Shown: positions 59,701 through 64,000 of the stretch, piece after piece | Position numbering within the stretch: position 1 is the first letter of the stretch | Layout of the letters: the number at the start of each line of letters is the position of its first letter | Position numbers and translations under genes: made by a program | Origin: Pteria penguin | Taxonomy: Eukaryota; Mollusca; Bivalvia; Pterioida; Pteriidae | Reading direction: 5' to 3' | DNA: 64,000 bases | Assembly: GCA_035048485.1 (NCBI GenBank) | Contig: CM068587.1 | Location: 29,716,534 to 29,780,533, forward strand | Notes under the pieces: model-generated | Database searches by the model: none | The model's input: the letters and a program-made list of their open reading frames with translations, nothing else | Told to the model about the DNA's origin: nothing

Positions 59701-62242
59701 TTTTTTTTTTTTTTTACCCACAAAACTGACCAATCGCAGTGCATACTTTCGATGTTAGTTTTTTTTCCAAAATTTGAAACCATTTTCATTTTACTCTGTT
59801 ACATCTGTTGCTACTGTGCTTCCTCTGATGATGTTGAGCACTATTCTGTAAGTACCGTGTTGTCTTGCCCATGTGCAATGTGTGCAGAGATGAGGGGAAG
59901 GAAGTCATATGCGGTCTTCCAAAGAAAAACTGATGTCATTCTCATTGTTATTAAATCTATGTCTTTGACAGACAAATTGTATTAAATTCTAAAATTTGAC
60001 ATGTTTTGTATCAGTTGTATATGTATGAGTTGTACAAGGTCTTTTTGTCAGTCTGTTTATCATATTTTTGTACCTTCAAGGCGACCACAGGCTAATATGA
60101 GGTGTTGAAGGTTCTAGTTGTACAGCTACTCTGCAAAAATAGGGCACCACTAACGGGTGCATGATACGCCCACATCATGTTTTGGATGTATGAAAGAAGA
60201 ACTAAGTTTTCAAATTAACTACATCCTTTCATATGACACCATCAAAAGTTCTGTTCCCCCTTCAGTTAAGGAGGAGAAGCCCGGACAGCTTTTCCGACCC
60301 TGCCCATTTTCCCCCACCCGAGGGGCCTGACTACAACTTTGAAACCCACATGCACAACTACGGATGGACGGACAGACGCTAGCGGTATAGCGGACCTTTC
60401 TGACCCTGCCCATTTTCCCCCACCCCAGGGGCCTGACCCCAACTTTGAAACCCATATGCACAACTACAAGCCACATCCTTTCAAATGACACCATCAAAAC
60501 TTTTGTTCCCCCTTTAGTTAAGAAGGAGAAGCCCGGACAAGCTTTTCCGACCCTGCCCATTTTCCCCCATCCGAGGGGCCTGACTACAACTTTGAAACCC
60601 ACATGCACAACTACAGATGGATGGACAGACGATAGCGGTATAGCATAATACGCCCACATTTTTAAATGCGGGTGTATAAAAAGTAGCTTTTTACAGGGAT
60701 CACTGTCTGTTGCATAACAAAGCCAGTTGTGTATATATGAATAAGGCAGATTGATTGCCTTTTCAATTTTCCATTTCACTTTGTCCAGCATCTGTTGGAC
60801 TGCAGCGATCCAATATGGCCAAGCAACTTCTTATATACACCTCTTCATGTAAATATTAAAAGTTATTATCTGCCTGTTTGTTGTATATATTAAAACATTT
60901 AGAAAAAAAATCTTACACATCTTTTAAATTTGTTAAAAAAAAATCCCCTACCTCCCTACTCACTTCCAAAGTGGTGAGTGGCATTACCGCAAATCTACAT
61001 ATTTTTAAGGACAACCTATAATCAAAATTCTTATTTTCAATTTTTCTCCCTTAAATGATTTTAAGTCATAGTCAGTGTTGTAAAGCATTTAAAAACTAAT
61101 TTTAAAACTTATATGAAAATATTTCTGCCTTTGGTGGAGTTTGAAATGCTACCCTTCAACATGCTAGAACTGACCTGTATAAAAATTAGAAAAAAAAGTT
61201 ACAAACAAGAGGCAACAGTTTTCCCAAAAAATATGGACATCGGACTAGAAATGATGGTGGAGAAGTATGAGCCCATATATCCAGACCAGCCTACATTAGC
61301 CCTATCTGAAAACTGATGTATATCATGATCTGGTTTATGGTCAGAACAAGAAAAATAGCTCAATCAGGCAATATTAGCTCCATTGGCTTTGGACCCGACC
61401 TGATAAAGGAGTGCCCTTTTAACAGGTTGGGTATAGGTTCAAATCAGGGTATATACCCCGATCGAGGTAAAATACCCTGATTGGGGTATTGAAATTCTTA
61501 TCAAAAGTACTATTACTTCAAAATTTCTAATAAGTTATGCAGGTCGCATCACATCGCTAAAAGTGGAGAACTTTTATATAAGGCCTCCTGTTCTAATCCT
61601 TACCAGATCTGAGAAAAAGAATGTCAAAAATATCTTGTGATATTACATTTTGTTTCTCAGATCTGGTAAAGAATAGAACAGAAGTTTTTGTATAAAAGTT
61701 CTTCCACTTAAATTTAGTGATAATTTAATGCGACCTGTGACTACATCTTTGAAATTTAGAAGTACTCATACTTTTGGTAAGAATTTTGATACCCCAATCT
61801 GGGTATTTTACCTCATTCAGGGTATATACCCCAATTTTAACCTATACCCAACCTGTTTAAATTTGAAGTCAAAATTTTTAATTTCTGTTTATTTCTACTC
61901 AGTGCCTGAAACAGATAAATAAAACCTGAGACTGTTACGGATCTAAGTGATTCTCAACTTAGAGGTTGTCCCCTTGCCTTTAAAAATGTAAGTTTTTGGT
62001 GTTTGTTTGTTTTTTTTTTTTTTTTTTGGTTTTTGGTTTTTTGTTTTTTGTTAATTTAAGATTACAGACGACGCAATTGTATACTAAGAAGTAAACGAAT
62101 GATTTAACTTTACTTTATGTGCAAGACTTCTCTCATGTTGTTTCACTTCTGGATTCAAAATCGCTTCAATAGCCGTAATCAAAGTCGGTGCGACTTCCAA
62201 AGTTTGTAGTCTTTGAGCCGCATTTTCATCTAATCTCGCCAT
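23062..62242 (-). CDS. XPO5: Exportin-5, complete gene of 32 coding exons
   Basis: Karyopherin-beta family exporter that carries pre-miRNAs and other structured RNAs from nucleus to cytoplasm with RanGTP. The 32 exons listed separately join in frame to 1215 residues, near the about 1204 of vertebrate XPO5. Recognisable blocks in order: ALKFCEEFKE-like segment after exon 1, FGLQLLEHVVKFRWN (about 73-88), GTLSILEEEYHIKDA (109-123), IKREWPQLW, IPQQRRREI (178-186), TLAGYLDWV, AAECLLIIVSRK, YSRLDFDSDEDFN, KNVRQHACSILVKMCR, QMEKCILTEALILIS, CGINRSH, RMQNF, NLHILGNAGL, LTREYMDLL, AMAWPLMKQ and a KRIVANIIGKSLGQQF C-terminal block. These follow the vertebrate protein block for block. The start is the first ATG of an exon whose HEAT-like N-terminus and length fit. 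Introns are GT-AG apart from intron 23 (AT-AC). Basis: sequence plus family knowledge; identity is very secure. Confidence 0.97.
23444..23548 (-). CDS. XPO5: XPO5 exon 31
   Basis: 35 codons: NFDEKILQSKTQQKSGMVEK KRKEAFKRIVANIIG, the basic KRRKDQFKRLIAGCIG region of vertebrates. Acceptor TCCACAG, donor GTAAAA. Confidence 0.95.
23749..24770 (-). pseudogene. Mariner transposase pseudogene
   Basis: Fragments in several frames of one transposase: HTH part around 24360-24480, the central part 23973-24230 (DPESKKQS, SAGKSRTSILWDNQV, FLEEGRTISGVYY), and the C-terminal part 23749-23955 (HTSQVA, LDLAPCNIYLFPKLKIRLRG). An inverted 45-base duplication interrupts it. Cannot encode a working enzyme. Confidence 0.85.
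24276..24372. repeat. Near-perfect 45-base hairpin inside the mariner copy
   Basis: Arms 24276-24320 and 24328-24372 are complementary at all but about one position, with a seven-base loop (tctttct). It breaks the transposase frame. A template-switch duplication or an assembly artefact could make it. Confidence 0.85.
25178..25240 (-). pseudogene. Decayed copy of XPO5 exon 30 and its donor
   Basis: In reverse it reads as a drifted exon 30 end (TTCCTTCTC...GTACC, AATGTTCAG) followed by GTAATC, some 230 bases downstream of exon 30. It resembles the true exon over about 60 bases. Confidence 0.65.
25466..25534 (-). CDS. XPO5: XPO5 exon 30
   Basis: 23 codons, RPTFQELYNVLLHVPNCQSK DVQ, matching RPRYLEIRAVMEQIPEIQKDSL. 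Acceptor TTGTAG, donor GTAAAG. Confidence 0.94.
25777..25917 (-). CDS. XPO5: XPO5 exon 29
   Basis: 47 codons from LFTCGEVTADIATNFFFQVL to GLERNGQHESPQSLLLNLAL and QMYELL. Vertebrate match GLQMHGQHDGCMASLVHLAFQIYEAL. Acceptor TTGCAG, donor GTATGT. Confidence 0.96.
26455..26567 (-). repeat. Two decayed copies of the XPO5 exon 28 donor end
   Basis: In reverse, TGGCTGACCTCTCACTTAAC AG and ATGACATGACCTCTTATTAA G mirror the exon's ATGGCCTGGCCTCTAATGAA ACAG. Both lie immediately downstream of the exon. Confidence 0.55.
26568..26672 (-). CDS. XPO5: XPO5 exon 28
   Basis: 35 codons, TVYPSLMMVVYGTLTWSDTI SCNKGCAMAWPLMKQ, matching SLAWKDTLSCQRTTSQLCWPLLKQ. Acceptor TTCCAG, donor GTATAA. Two decayed copies of its 3' end lie just downstream. 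Confidence 0.95.
28555..28694 (-). CDS. XPO5: XPO5 exon 27
   Basis: Encodes (T)TAILKRSDASPLTFTDEKME to KEEVKLTELGLLCMATR. The variable acidic linker followed by the ELTDLGKCLM block. Acceptor TTGTAG, donor GTATGT. Confidence 0.93.
29693..29793 (-). CDS. XPO5: XPO5 exon 26
   Basis: Encodes SSSEEGGEDNLETQEVLDDQ LTRLLTREYMDLL. Vertebrate match SQEMLEEQLVRMLTREVMDLI with its acidic lead. Acceptor ATATAG, donor GTATGT, phase 1 end. Confidence 0.96.
31085..31125 (-). CDS. XPO5: XPO5 exon 25 (41-nt microexon)
   Basis: Encodes RLEEKWKVINLRS, matching the RLSQKWQVINQRS stretch of vertebrate XPO5. Acceptor TTTATAG, donor GTAAGA, phase 2 end. The smallest coding exon of this gene. Confidence 0.94.
31688..31785 (-). 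CDS. XPO5: XPO5 exon 24
   Basis: Encodes (R)FFLKPYILSCPKELYTTAVI PILEYLCPFLYQ, matching VFVKPLVLFCPPEHYEALVSPIL. It follows the AC acceptor of the U12 intron; donor GTAAGT, phase 0 end. Confidence 0.95.
31786..31802 (-). promoter_or_regulatory. U12-type branch site and AC acceptor of intron 23
   Basis: On the minus strand this reads TCCTTAAC followed by ATATGTTAC and then exon 24. TCCTTAAC is the canonical U12 branch site, and its branch adenosine is about ten bases from the AC end, as expected. No AG acceptor in the area gives an open frame. Confidence 0.9.
31905..33995. mobile_element. Long inverted repeat (foldback element) in the U12 intron
   Basis: The left arm (about 31905-32830) and right arm (about 33130-33995) are reverse complements with drift: 'attttagcgcaattagcgct', 'gataaagcataaagaggaca', 'aatggcttcatccgtaaaag' and 'ttttgcgctaaaatttgatt' all recur inverted. 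Arms have smaller inverted ends of their own. Either two head-to-head copies of one MITE or a foldback transposon. Confidence 0.8.
34270..34500 (+). mobile_element. tRNA-derived SINE, plus orientation
   Basis: Head 'tcagttagctgctcggctct' with box B 'catgttcgaagcc', body 'gtcttccagatgagacagta', 'ccatgccagggttgtc', 'tgcttcaggtgggcctgtt' and 'tgcattgcactgggctgatg'. Same family as 45052-45331, opposite orientation. Confidence 0.7.
34633..35508. mobile_element. Terminal-inverted-repeat DNA element
   Basis: Ends 'taccgtatttactcgtgtat' and its inverted partner near 35488-35508, with repeated 'gcgtattatacacg' blocks inside both ends. About 0.88 kb, no intact ORF. Lies in the U12 intron next to the foldback element. 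Confidence 0.75.
35554..35561 (-). promoter_or_regulatory. U12-type AT-AC splice donor of intron 23
   Basis: The first eight bases of the intron on the minus strand are ATATCCTT, which is the known consensus of minor-spliceosome AT-AC introns. Confidence 0.9.
35562..35698 (-). CDS. XPO5: XPO5 exon 23, ends at a U12 AT-AC donor
   Basis: Encodes (N)LHILGNAGLCLGHEFYTIPN to YLPDHRIKPLI. Vertebrate match FHILGKAG...IPDYRLRPML. Acceptor TTTACAG. No GT donor keeps the frame; the exon ends just before ATATCCTT, the U12 AT-AC consensus, and the split Arg codon C|GA is completed by exon 24. Confidence 0.93.
37145..37238 (-). CDS. XPO5: XPO5 exon 22
   Basis: Encodes (G)LPTPTADVTVNQNKLPSDRM QNFIVTNQDN. 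The GLPxP and RMQxF positions match vertebrate XPO5; the middle is poorly conserved. Acceptor TTCCAG, donor GTGAGG, phase 2 end. Confidence 0.9.
37590..37735 (-). mobile_element. SINE fragment, head side
   Basis: In reverse: tRNA-like head (gcagctgatgtaactcagtg, box B GGTTTGACC) with the family body downstream. Diverged. Confidence 0.55.
37870..38300. repeat. 50-bp tandem repeat, about 8 homogeneous copies
   Basis: Units contain 'gataatcttaaacagattca', 'tacatcttataaatcaccct' and 'ctctgtatgt', almost identical throughout, with decayed edges. Lies in XPO5 intron 21. I found no match to a neighbouring exon. Confidence 0.95.
38576..38676 (-). CDS. XPO5: XPO5 exon 21
   Basis: Encodes TMNEVWQPQYLQMRHPAFSK CYDLIENEKYSLL. 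Corresponds to the LYAPEMLAKMAEPFTKALDML region. Acceptor TTTCAG, donor GTAAAT, phase 1 end. Confidence 0.93.
39287..39402 (-). CDS. XPO5: XPO5 exon 20
   Basis: Encodes LADEGGFVLYRGADGSNIYR NPATSHIQVLLENLLYLM. Vertebrate match AGGFVVGYTSSGNPIFRNP. Acceptor CTGTAG, donor GTAAGG, phase 2 end. Confidence 0.96.
39951..40016 (-). CDS. XPO5: XPO5 exon 19
   Basis: 22 codons, VCYCTNTILAVMKRSKWPDE AK, matching VYSILGVVKRTCWPTD. Acceptor TTCCAG, donor GTGGGT. Confidence 0.93.
41241..41340 (-). CDS. XPO5: XPO5 exon 18
   Basis: Encodes AFRDPVKWMSFIGLNQAPVE and then DTCGINRSH, the counterpart of EDPCGLNRARM. Acceptor TTACAG, donor GTATGT, phase 0 end. Confidence 0.94.
41455..41715 (-). mobile_element. 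tRNA-derived SINE, diverged
   Basis: In reverse: head 'gcagctggcatagctcagtt', box B GGGTTC, then the body with 'ggatgggtcccttatatagg'. In XPO5 intron 17. Confidence 0.6.
41784..41876 (-). CDS. XPO5: XPO5 exon 17
   Basis: Encodes (S)NQSNNFIKQSEFLEEIVKPV KDFCLSNEFM. Vertebrate match SNQFKNYERQKVFLEELMAPV. Acceptor TTCCAG, donor GTAAGT, phase 2 end. Confidence 0.95.
42227..43093 (+). mobile_element. Tigger/pogo-like DNA transposon remnant
   Basis: 867 bases flanked by TA on both sides, with inverted ends AGTCAAACCTGT. Inside at about 42697-42770 the plus strand keeps MDKRGLSFRKIAEEFSVGQTQ IQN, the CENP-B-like helix-turn-helix of Tigger transposases. The rest of the enzyme is missing. In XPO5 intron 16. 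Confidence 0.8.
43180..43584 (-). repeat. Decayed tandem copies of XPO5 exon 16 donor half
   Basis: About four units of roughly 100-120 bases, each with 'gagaatgcatttctccatct' and 'gactcag' variants copied from the exon, plus intron sequence such as 'tttgacctctatatgacctc'. They lie directly downstream of exon 16. Confidence 0.8.
43585..43691 (-). CDS. XPO5: XPO5 exon 16
   Basis: Encodes PVFDQLYSHIKMISNDSEGL SQMEKCILTEALILI. Counterpart of LLTQMEKCALMEALVLIS. Acceptor TTTTCAG, donor GTAGGT, ends in phase 2. Diverged copies of its 3' half follow in the intron. Confidence 0.96.
44090..44221 (-). CDS. XPO5: XPO5 exon 15
   Basis: 44 codons from IFTAVMFNVEGQTKSNRSKA to KNVRQHACSILVKMCRQYTD. The RNVRxHACSxIxKMCRxY block is among the best conserved parts of XPO5. 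Acceptor AATTAG, donor GTAAGA. Confidence 0.97.
44595..44690 (-). CDS. XPO5: XPO5 exon 14
   Basis: 32 codons, DALIMSALLSSLSSLFPFLG NAQSSIMAVLQK, matching DPLILSCVLTNVSALFPF. Acceptor TATAG, donor GTTAGG, which is a weak donor. Confidence 0.94.
45052..45331 (-). mobile_element. Full-length tRNA-derived SINE with target-site duplication
   Basis: 280 bases bounded by GTGAGTTTAAT at 45041-45051 and 45332-45342. In reverse it starts with a tRNA-like head, box A TGGCCCAGTGG and box B GGTTCGACTCC, then the body and a tail with GATTGG motifs. It is the reference copy for the family in this window. Confidence 0.88.
45390..45556 (-). CDS. XPO5: XPO5 exon 13
   Basis: 55 codons after a split Gly: LDKEYCTLYSPSFLEWDAMT and YNAGAKLLMEVLNYQTQ. 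The SPSFxxWEAMT motif is conserved in XPO5. Acceptor TTGTAG, donor GTAAGA. Confidence 0.96.
45700..47173 (-). repeat. 67-bp minisatellite derived from the XPO5 exon 12 donor
   Basis: From 46035 to 47174 the period is exactly 67 bases (17 units); three to five drifted units extend to about 45700. Each unit holds about 50 bases of the exon 3' end (AATATCTCAGA...CCAATAGACACAG) and the donor GTAAG, plus about 17 bases of intron. Copies far from the exon are the most decayed. Confidence 0.95.
47179..47295 (-). CDS. XPO5: XPO5 exon 12
   Basis: Encodes LRSDISETLRTITVIQPVAS FNFASEYLRLCLTKPIDT. Acceptor TTGCAG, donor ACAG|GTAAGG, phase 1 at the end. The last about 50 bases plus the donor are the source of the 67-bp array that fills the next intron. 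Confidence 0.93.
47736..47776. repeat. (TA)n microsatellite
   Basis: An uninterrupted run of about 20 TA units next to a short TG-rich stretch. Confidence 0.95.
48640..50075. mobile_element. Long copy of the 'caagaggcc...ctcaggtgagc' repeat
   Basis: Starts 'acaagaggcccaaaaggacc' and ends 'cttggctcaggtgagctgaa', about 1.4 kb, with an internal pair of similar blocks ('tttaaaaattcataaaaata', 'attgagatattgacaaaatt'). No ORF. In XPO5 intron 11. Related pieces at 6285 and 19242. Confidence 0.6.
50371..50461 (-). CDS. XPO5: XPO5 exon 11
   Basis: Encodes DGFPSLNNSKSCDYSRLDFD SDEDFNLFCS, carrying the XPO5 hallmark YSRxDFDSDEDFN. Acceptor TGTTAG, donor GTAAGT, ends in phase 1. Confidence 0.97.
50650..50775 (-). 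CDS. XPO5: XPO5 exon 10
   Basis: 42 codons: ILCSYTQALWALFFRHEHMQ KDPILLSFIPKLFPVIMKT. Vertebrate counterpart TQMTWGALFRHEILSRDPLLL. Acceptor TTGCAG, donor GTAGGT. Confidence 0.96.
50985..51900. mobile_element. Possible terminal-inverted-repeat element
   Basis: The left part 'ctatatacccgcctacaagt' and right part 'cttacaggcaagtatataca' are inverted partners, resembling the ends of the element at 34633-35508. Diverged, no ORF. In XPO5 intron 9. Confidence 0.45.
52002..52085 (-). CDS. XPO5: XPO5 exon 9
   Basis: 28 codons, GNVADVGQPQNFSTYLEALL AFTQHPSR, matching the FGKYLESFLAFTTHPS block. Acceptor AATAG, donor GTATGT. Confidence 0.95.
52418..52520 (-). CDS. XPO5: XPO5 exon 8
   Basis: Encodes (R)TADAGSVNDEYYYLFLKKLC LVLVELGKQLAALW. 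The KRLCQVLCALGNQLCAL block of vertebrates lies here. Acceptor GTATAG, donor GTAAGT, phase 0 end. Confidence 0.95.
52562..52721. repeat. Recent 80-bp tandem duplication
   Basis: Two nearly identical copies of a block beginning 'caaaataaacattaaaaaaa' and ending 'gctaagtaatgaaaaa', differing mainly in one A-run length. Just downstream of XPO5 exon 7. Confidence 0.92.
52735..52811 (-). CDS. XPO5: XPO5 exon 7
   Basis: Encodes GKIEERKPLLILFSDAMNLI LETL. Acceptor TTGCAG, donor GTAGGC, ends in phase 2. Matches the GKLEDRKPLMVLF segment of vertebrate XPO5. Confidence 0.95.
53307..53525 (-). CDS. XPO5: XPO5 exon 6
   Basis: Residues 216-288, with TLCTLAGYLDWVHMHHI and YAAECLLIIVSRK. Acceptor TTTTCAG, donor GTGAGA, 73 codons. 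The start of the exon corresponds to the variable linker of the vertebrate protein. Confidence 0.97.
53915..54097 (-). CDS. XPO5: XPO5 exon 5
   Basis: Residues 155-215: ETQTELVMKIYLRVVEDAVL, TIPQQRRREIMLALN, then FVSVLKQHTDAVEEI. Acceptor GATAG, donor GTAAGT, 61 codons. The TQTELVM and PQQRRR runs are near identical to the vertebrate protein. Confidence 0.97.
54330..54860. repeat. Three tandem units of about 135 bp
   Basis: Each has 'aaatcaggtaaattttgaaa', 'ggtcaaaggtcatggccaag', 'aatgaccttggtgtaattt' and 'gaagtctctatctctcac' in order. In XPO5 intron 4. Confidence 0.75.
55040..55424. mobile_element. MITE with 65-bp inverted ends and 9-bp target duplication
   Basis: Ends 'caatctgattaaaaccatat' and inverse, matching over about 65 bases through 'cggataaagatctg'. 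Flanked by atacataat at 55031-55039 and 55425-55433. Target length suggests a Mutator- or hAT-like source. In XPO5 intron 4. Confidence 0.85.
55449..56340 (-). repeat. Minisatellite derived from the XPO5 exon 4 donor
   Basis: About 26 units of 32-36 bases. In reverse each holds AAAAAGGGTAGGTGTGTCAG and GGATGATGTAGGT, copying the true junction AAAAAGGGGTAAGTGTGTCA at exon 4. The units nearest the exon keep GTAAG; distal ones mostly read GTAGG. Confidence 0.9.
56466..56603 (-). CDS. XPO5: XPO5 exon 4
   Basis: Residues 109-154, GTLSILEEEYHIKDAVSKIT through IKREWPQLWSNLQ to LSQKG. This begins the exportin-1-like repeat region. Acceptor TTTACAG, donor GTAAGTG, 46 codons exactly. Its donor seeds a large minisatellite downstream. 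Confidence 0.96.
57262..57656 (-). repeat. Minisatellite derived from the XPO5 exon 3 donor
   Basis: About nine units of 42-48 bases containing in reverse TTAGAGTTAATGGCAAATGT AAG, which is the end of exon 3 and its donor. Units become more diverged with distance from the exon. Confidence 0.88.
57657..57729 (-). CDS. XPO5: XPO5 exon 3
   Basis: Encodes FRWNDMTQEEKEYLKHSALE LMAN, matching the FRWNG...VYLKNSVMELIAN block of vertebrate XPO5. Acceptor TTTTCAG, donor GTAAGC, phase 0 end. The last 30 or so bases and the donor are repeated in the following intron. Confidence 0.95.
58016..58137 (-). CDS. XPO5: XPO5 exon 2
   Basis: Residues 44-84: VCEDFKETSPLCVPVGL..., then HFGLQLLEHVVK, the classic XPO5 N-terminal block. 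Acceptor CAACAG, donor GTGAGT, ends in phase 2. The Lys codon AA|A is split with exon 3. Confidence 0.95.
60160..60660. repeat. Three-unit repeat block
   Basis: Units with 'ttaaggaggagaagcccgga', 'gaccctgcccattttccccc' and 'ggggcctgactacaactttg', two full and one partial, bounded by 'atacgcccacat' at both sides. GC-richer than its surroundings. In XPO5 intron 1. Confidence 0.8.
61419..61860. mobile_element. Foldback element with 200-bp arms
   Basis: Left arm 61419-61618 and right arm 61655-61860 are reverse complements with drift: 'aacaggttgggtataggtt', 'gggtatataccccgat' and 'taccagatctgagaaa' recur inverted, leaving a loop of about 36 bases. If transcribed, it would form a long hairpin in XPO5 intron 1. 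Confidence 0.82.
62114..62242 (-). CDS. XPO5: XPO5 exon 1 (start codon)
   Basis: Residues 1-43, beginning MARLDENAAQRLQTLE and ending ERSLAHK, then donor GTAAAG. The exon ends in phase 0. It is the importin-beta-like N-terminal helix pair; this part is diverged from vertebrates, but it joins in frame to the conserved exon 2. Confidence 0.88.
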
Positions 62243-62250
62243 TTCAACAT
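62230..62250 (-). promoter_or_regulatory. Short upstream ORF overlapping the XPO5 start
   Basis: An ATG eight bases upstream of the XPO5 start opens a six-codon frame (MLKWRD) whose TAG lies inside the first XPO5 codons. If the leader includes it, it would compete with the main start. Whether the transcript begins upstream of it is not visible here. Confidence 0.4.
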
Positions 62251-62305
62251 GGTATGACAAAGTGAAAGTATAAGTTGTGTAATATCGATTCCGAAAATTT
62301 CTTTC

Positions 62306-62315
62306 TTTTTATATA
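62306..62315 (-). promoter_or_regulatory. Possible TATA element upstream of XPO5
   Basis: On the minus strand this reads TATATAAAAA, 64-73 bases before the XPO5 start codon. A start site some 30 bases further on would leave a leader of about 40 bases. This is only a motif match in AT-rich DNA, so it is weak. Confidence 0.25.
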
Positions 62316-62884
62316 TTTTTACAATATCACATCAGGGACGTATATAAGTCCCTAGTCATATTAAGACTGGATACAAATGAAATATTCGCAAAACATATAA
62401 AACAAAATTGTTTCAAATATTATCAAGAACTTCTGAAATAATTTATTCTCTATTTCATTCGAGATCGATAGAACACATTAGGCAAATCCAAAGTGCACAG
62501 CTTTGAACGTGGAACTCAAGGGATTTGATGATGTACATGGTATATCTGGTAATGCAGTGTATGGCAGTATAACATAAGACAATAACAAGACACTGCCCAA
62601 AAGTCATATCAAAACATTTGGTTGGTCTGTCTTTCCCACCATGTTTTACCTATATATTTATAATTTACTTTTAGATCTAATAAATTTAATACCATTAGCA
62701 GCGGTGCTCCTAAAATGCTAAATGCCGAACTCTAGCTTTTTGGGGGTTAAAAGGGGGAATTGTTGGTATATGAGTGTATTTTGTAGTTTAAATTTATCAT
62801 TTATACCAAAATTGCACTTTTTCTTTCTAAATTTGATGCCTACTTGAAGATATGCATAATATTGGAAGGGGAATGTTGTCTATA

Positions 62885-63806
62885 AAATTTAGCAGTGACT
62901 CCCCGTAATCAGGATAGTGTATGCCTATCCCAATGGCTAAACGTACACAGGATAAAAATAGAGCCAAAACCGGTTTCACATATATTCTAATATGTTTAAA
63001 GACATGTGCAGATATAAAAATACTAAATAAGGTCTTTATTATCTTAGGTGCCATTTATTTATTCATTTATCTATTTATTTATTTATCTATAAATTAATTT
63101 TAAAAAATTAATTCATCCATTTATTTATTCATTTATTTATTTACTCATCTTTCTTATTCATATAAACTATTTATCTATTAATTTCATATAAACTATTTAT
63201 TTATTTGAAAATCTTCACCAAAATTAATTACCTTGTGTTTGGTCTTGTGCCCCAATCTCCAAAGCAGAGTTGTCATTCCTTTAAAATCCACACACAAAGG
63301 GAGTGTAAGGACCGTAACTCTGCTTTGGAGGTTGCTTGTGCCTGTAGAGTCCGTTTTGAACTCCCCCCCGTATGCACGCATATTCTAGTCTCCAGTTGCA
63401 AGTCCATATTCACATTTTTTTTTTCATAGTCTTTAAGTGCTTTTGTATTGTTTGAGATGTCCTCTTATATAACTGAACAAACTCTCTTTTTTCGTAGCTC
63501 TTTAGATATTCATCATTGTCGTTATATGACTTGAATGAAAGCCCAACTTTTAGTTCACGATCTTCATCCATCGTGTTCTTCGTAACAAGTCACATGAACT
63601 CTCAGTATACTGTGTATAAGTACAACTCAGTAAAAGGAAAAAGAGAACAAATTGTTTGATTCATATTGATTTATTGTGTCAATGACTGAACATTGTTCAC
63701 TAAGTATGAGCTGCGATTTTGGCACTTTTTGTACCCTGTGTATGTTTAGCCATCAGGATAGGCATACACAATCCTGGATACGGGAAGTCACTGCCTAAAA
63801 ATTAAG
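62885..63806. repeat. Inverted repeat pair
   Basis: The 90-base block at 62885-62975 ('gcagtgactccccgtaatca', 'gtgtatgcctatcccaatgg') recurs inverted at 63707-63806. May be two copies of one repeat or ends of a decayed element. Confidence 0.65.
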
Positions 63807-64000
63807 AGTAGTTACGACCCTTGGACTTGGATTTTTCTGTATAAAATACCTTGTCTTCCCAACTCCTAAACCTTTTGGAGGATTTTGATGAAACATGACA
63901 CAAAGAGAGAACACCATATGAAGATGTGCATATTGGGACTGGAATGCTGTCCAAATCAATTTACAAGAGTTGTGACCATTGGACTTAGATTTTTCTAGGC

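Larger units (their letters stand above)
62243..64000. other. XPO5 upstream region without a recognised gene
   Basis: Holds the XPO5 promoter side, an ATTT-rich stretch (63050-63205), a hairpin around 63255-63330 ('ctccaaagcagagttg' and inverse), and an inverted pair at 62885-62975 and 63707-63806 ('gtgtatgcctatcc'). No coding frame I can support. Confidence 0.5.

Noticed and set aside
60219..60791. 190-residue minus-strand frame
   Set aside because: It runs through a three-unit DNA repeat; the protein repeats only because the DNA does, and other frames are open as well.

Overview
The window is nuclear DNA from an animal, most likely a bivalve mollusc. It is AT-rich, its coding exons are short and separated by introns of 0.1-4 kb, and the introns are filled with tRNA-derived SINEs, small terminal-inverted-repeat elements, mariner and Tigger remnants, short 'gaccttgacctt' type repeats and many minisatellites. 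There are no operons, Shine-Dalgarno sites or long bacterial ORFs. The placement as bivalve is inference from repeat style; the animal origin follows from the genes.

Two genes can be read, both on the minus strand. The right-hand three fifths (62242 down to 23062) is one complete gene for exportin-5 (XPO5), the RanGTP-dependent karyopherin that exports pre-miRNA and other double-stranded RNAs. I could place 32 coding exons that join in frame to 3648 nt (1215 residues and a stop), very close to the vertebrate length of about 1204. Every intron has GT-AG ends except intron 23, which has the ATATCCTT donor, TCCTTAAC branch site and AC end of a minor-spliceosome (U12) AT-AC intron.

The left-hand part (11576 down to 113) holds ten exons of a divergent Rel-homology protein (NF-kB/Rel family) that join in frame to 1155 nt (384 residues and a stop). 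It has an RxRYxSE loop, an HPYxLxGKxC motif and the start of the second Rel domain, but no ankyrin repeats. Its first exon (Met-Ala-Thr-Glu) and the last two exons are less certain than the middle.

Between the genes (about 11.6-23 kb) I see no convincing gene. That stretch holds SINEs, diverged interspersed repeats, and a 1.1 kb minisatellite of about 34-bp units, each with an AP-1-like TGACTCA. The right end (62.3-64 kb) is the XPO5 upstream region and repeats.

The most striking structure is a recurring one: at nine or so exon-intron junctions in the two genes, the junction itself (a piece of exon plus splice site) has been copied into the adjoining intron, ranging from one decayed copy to a 1.5 kb array of 67-bp units that carries some 20 extra splice-donor sites. 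The copies always lie on the intron side, downstream of donors and upstream of acceptors.
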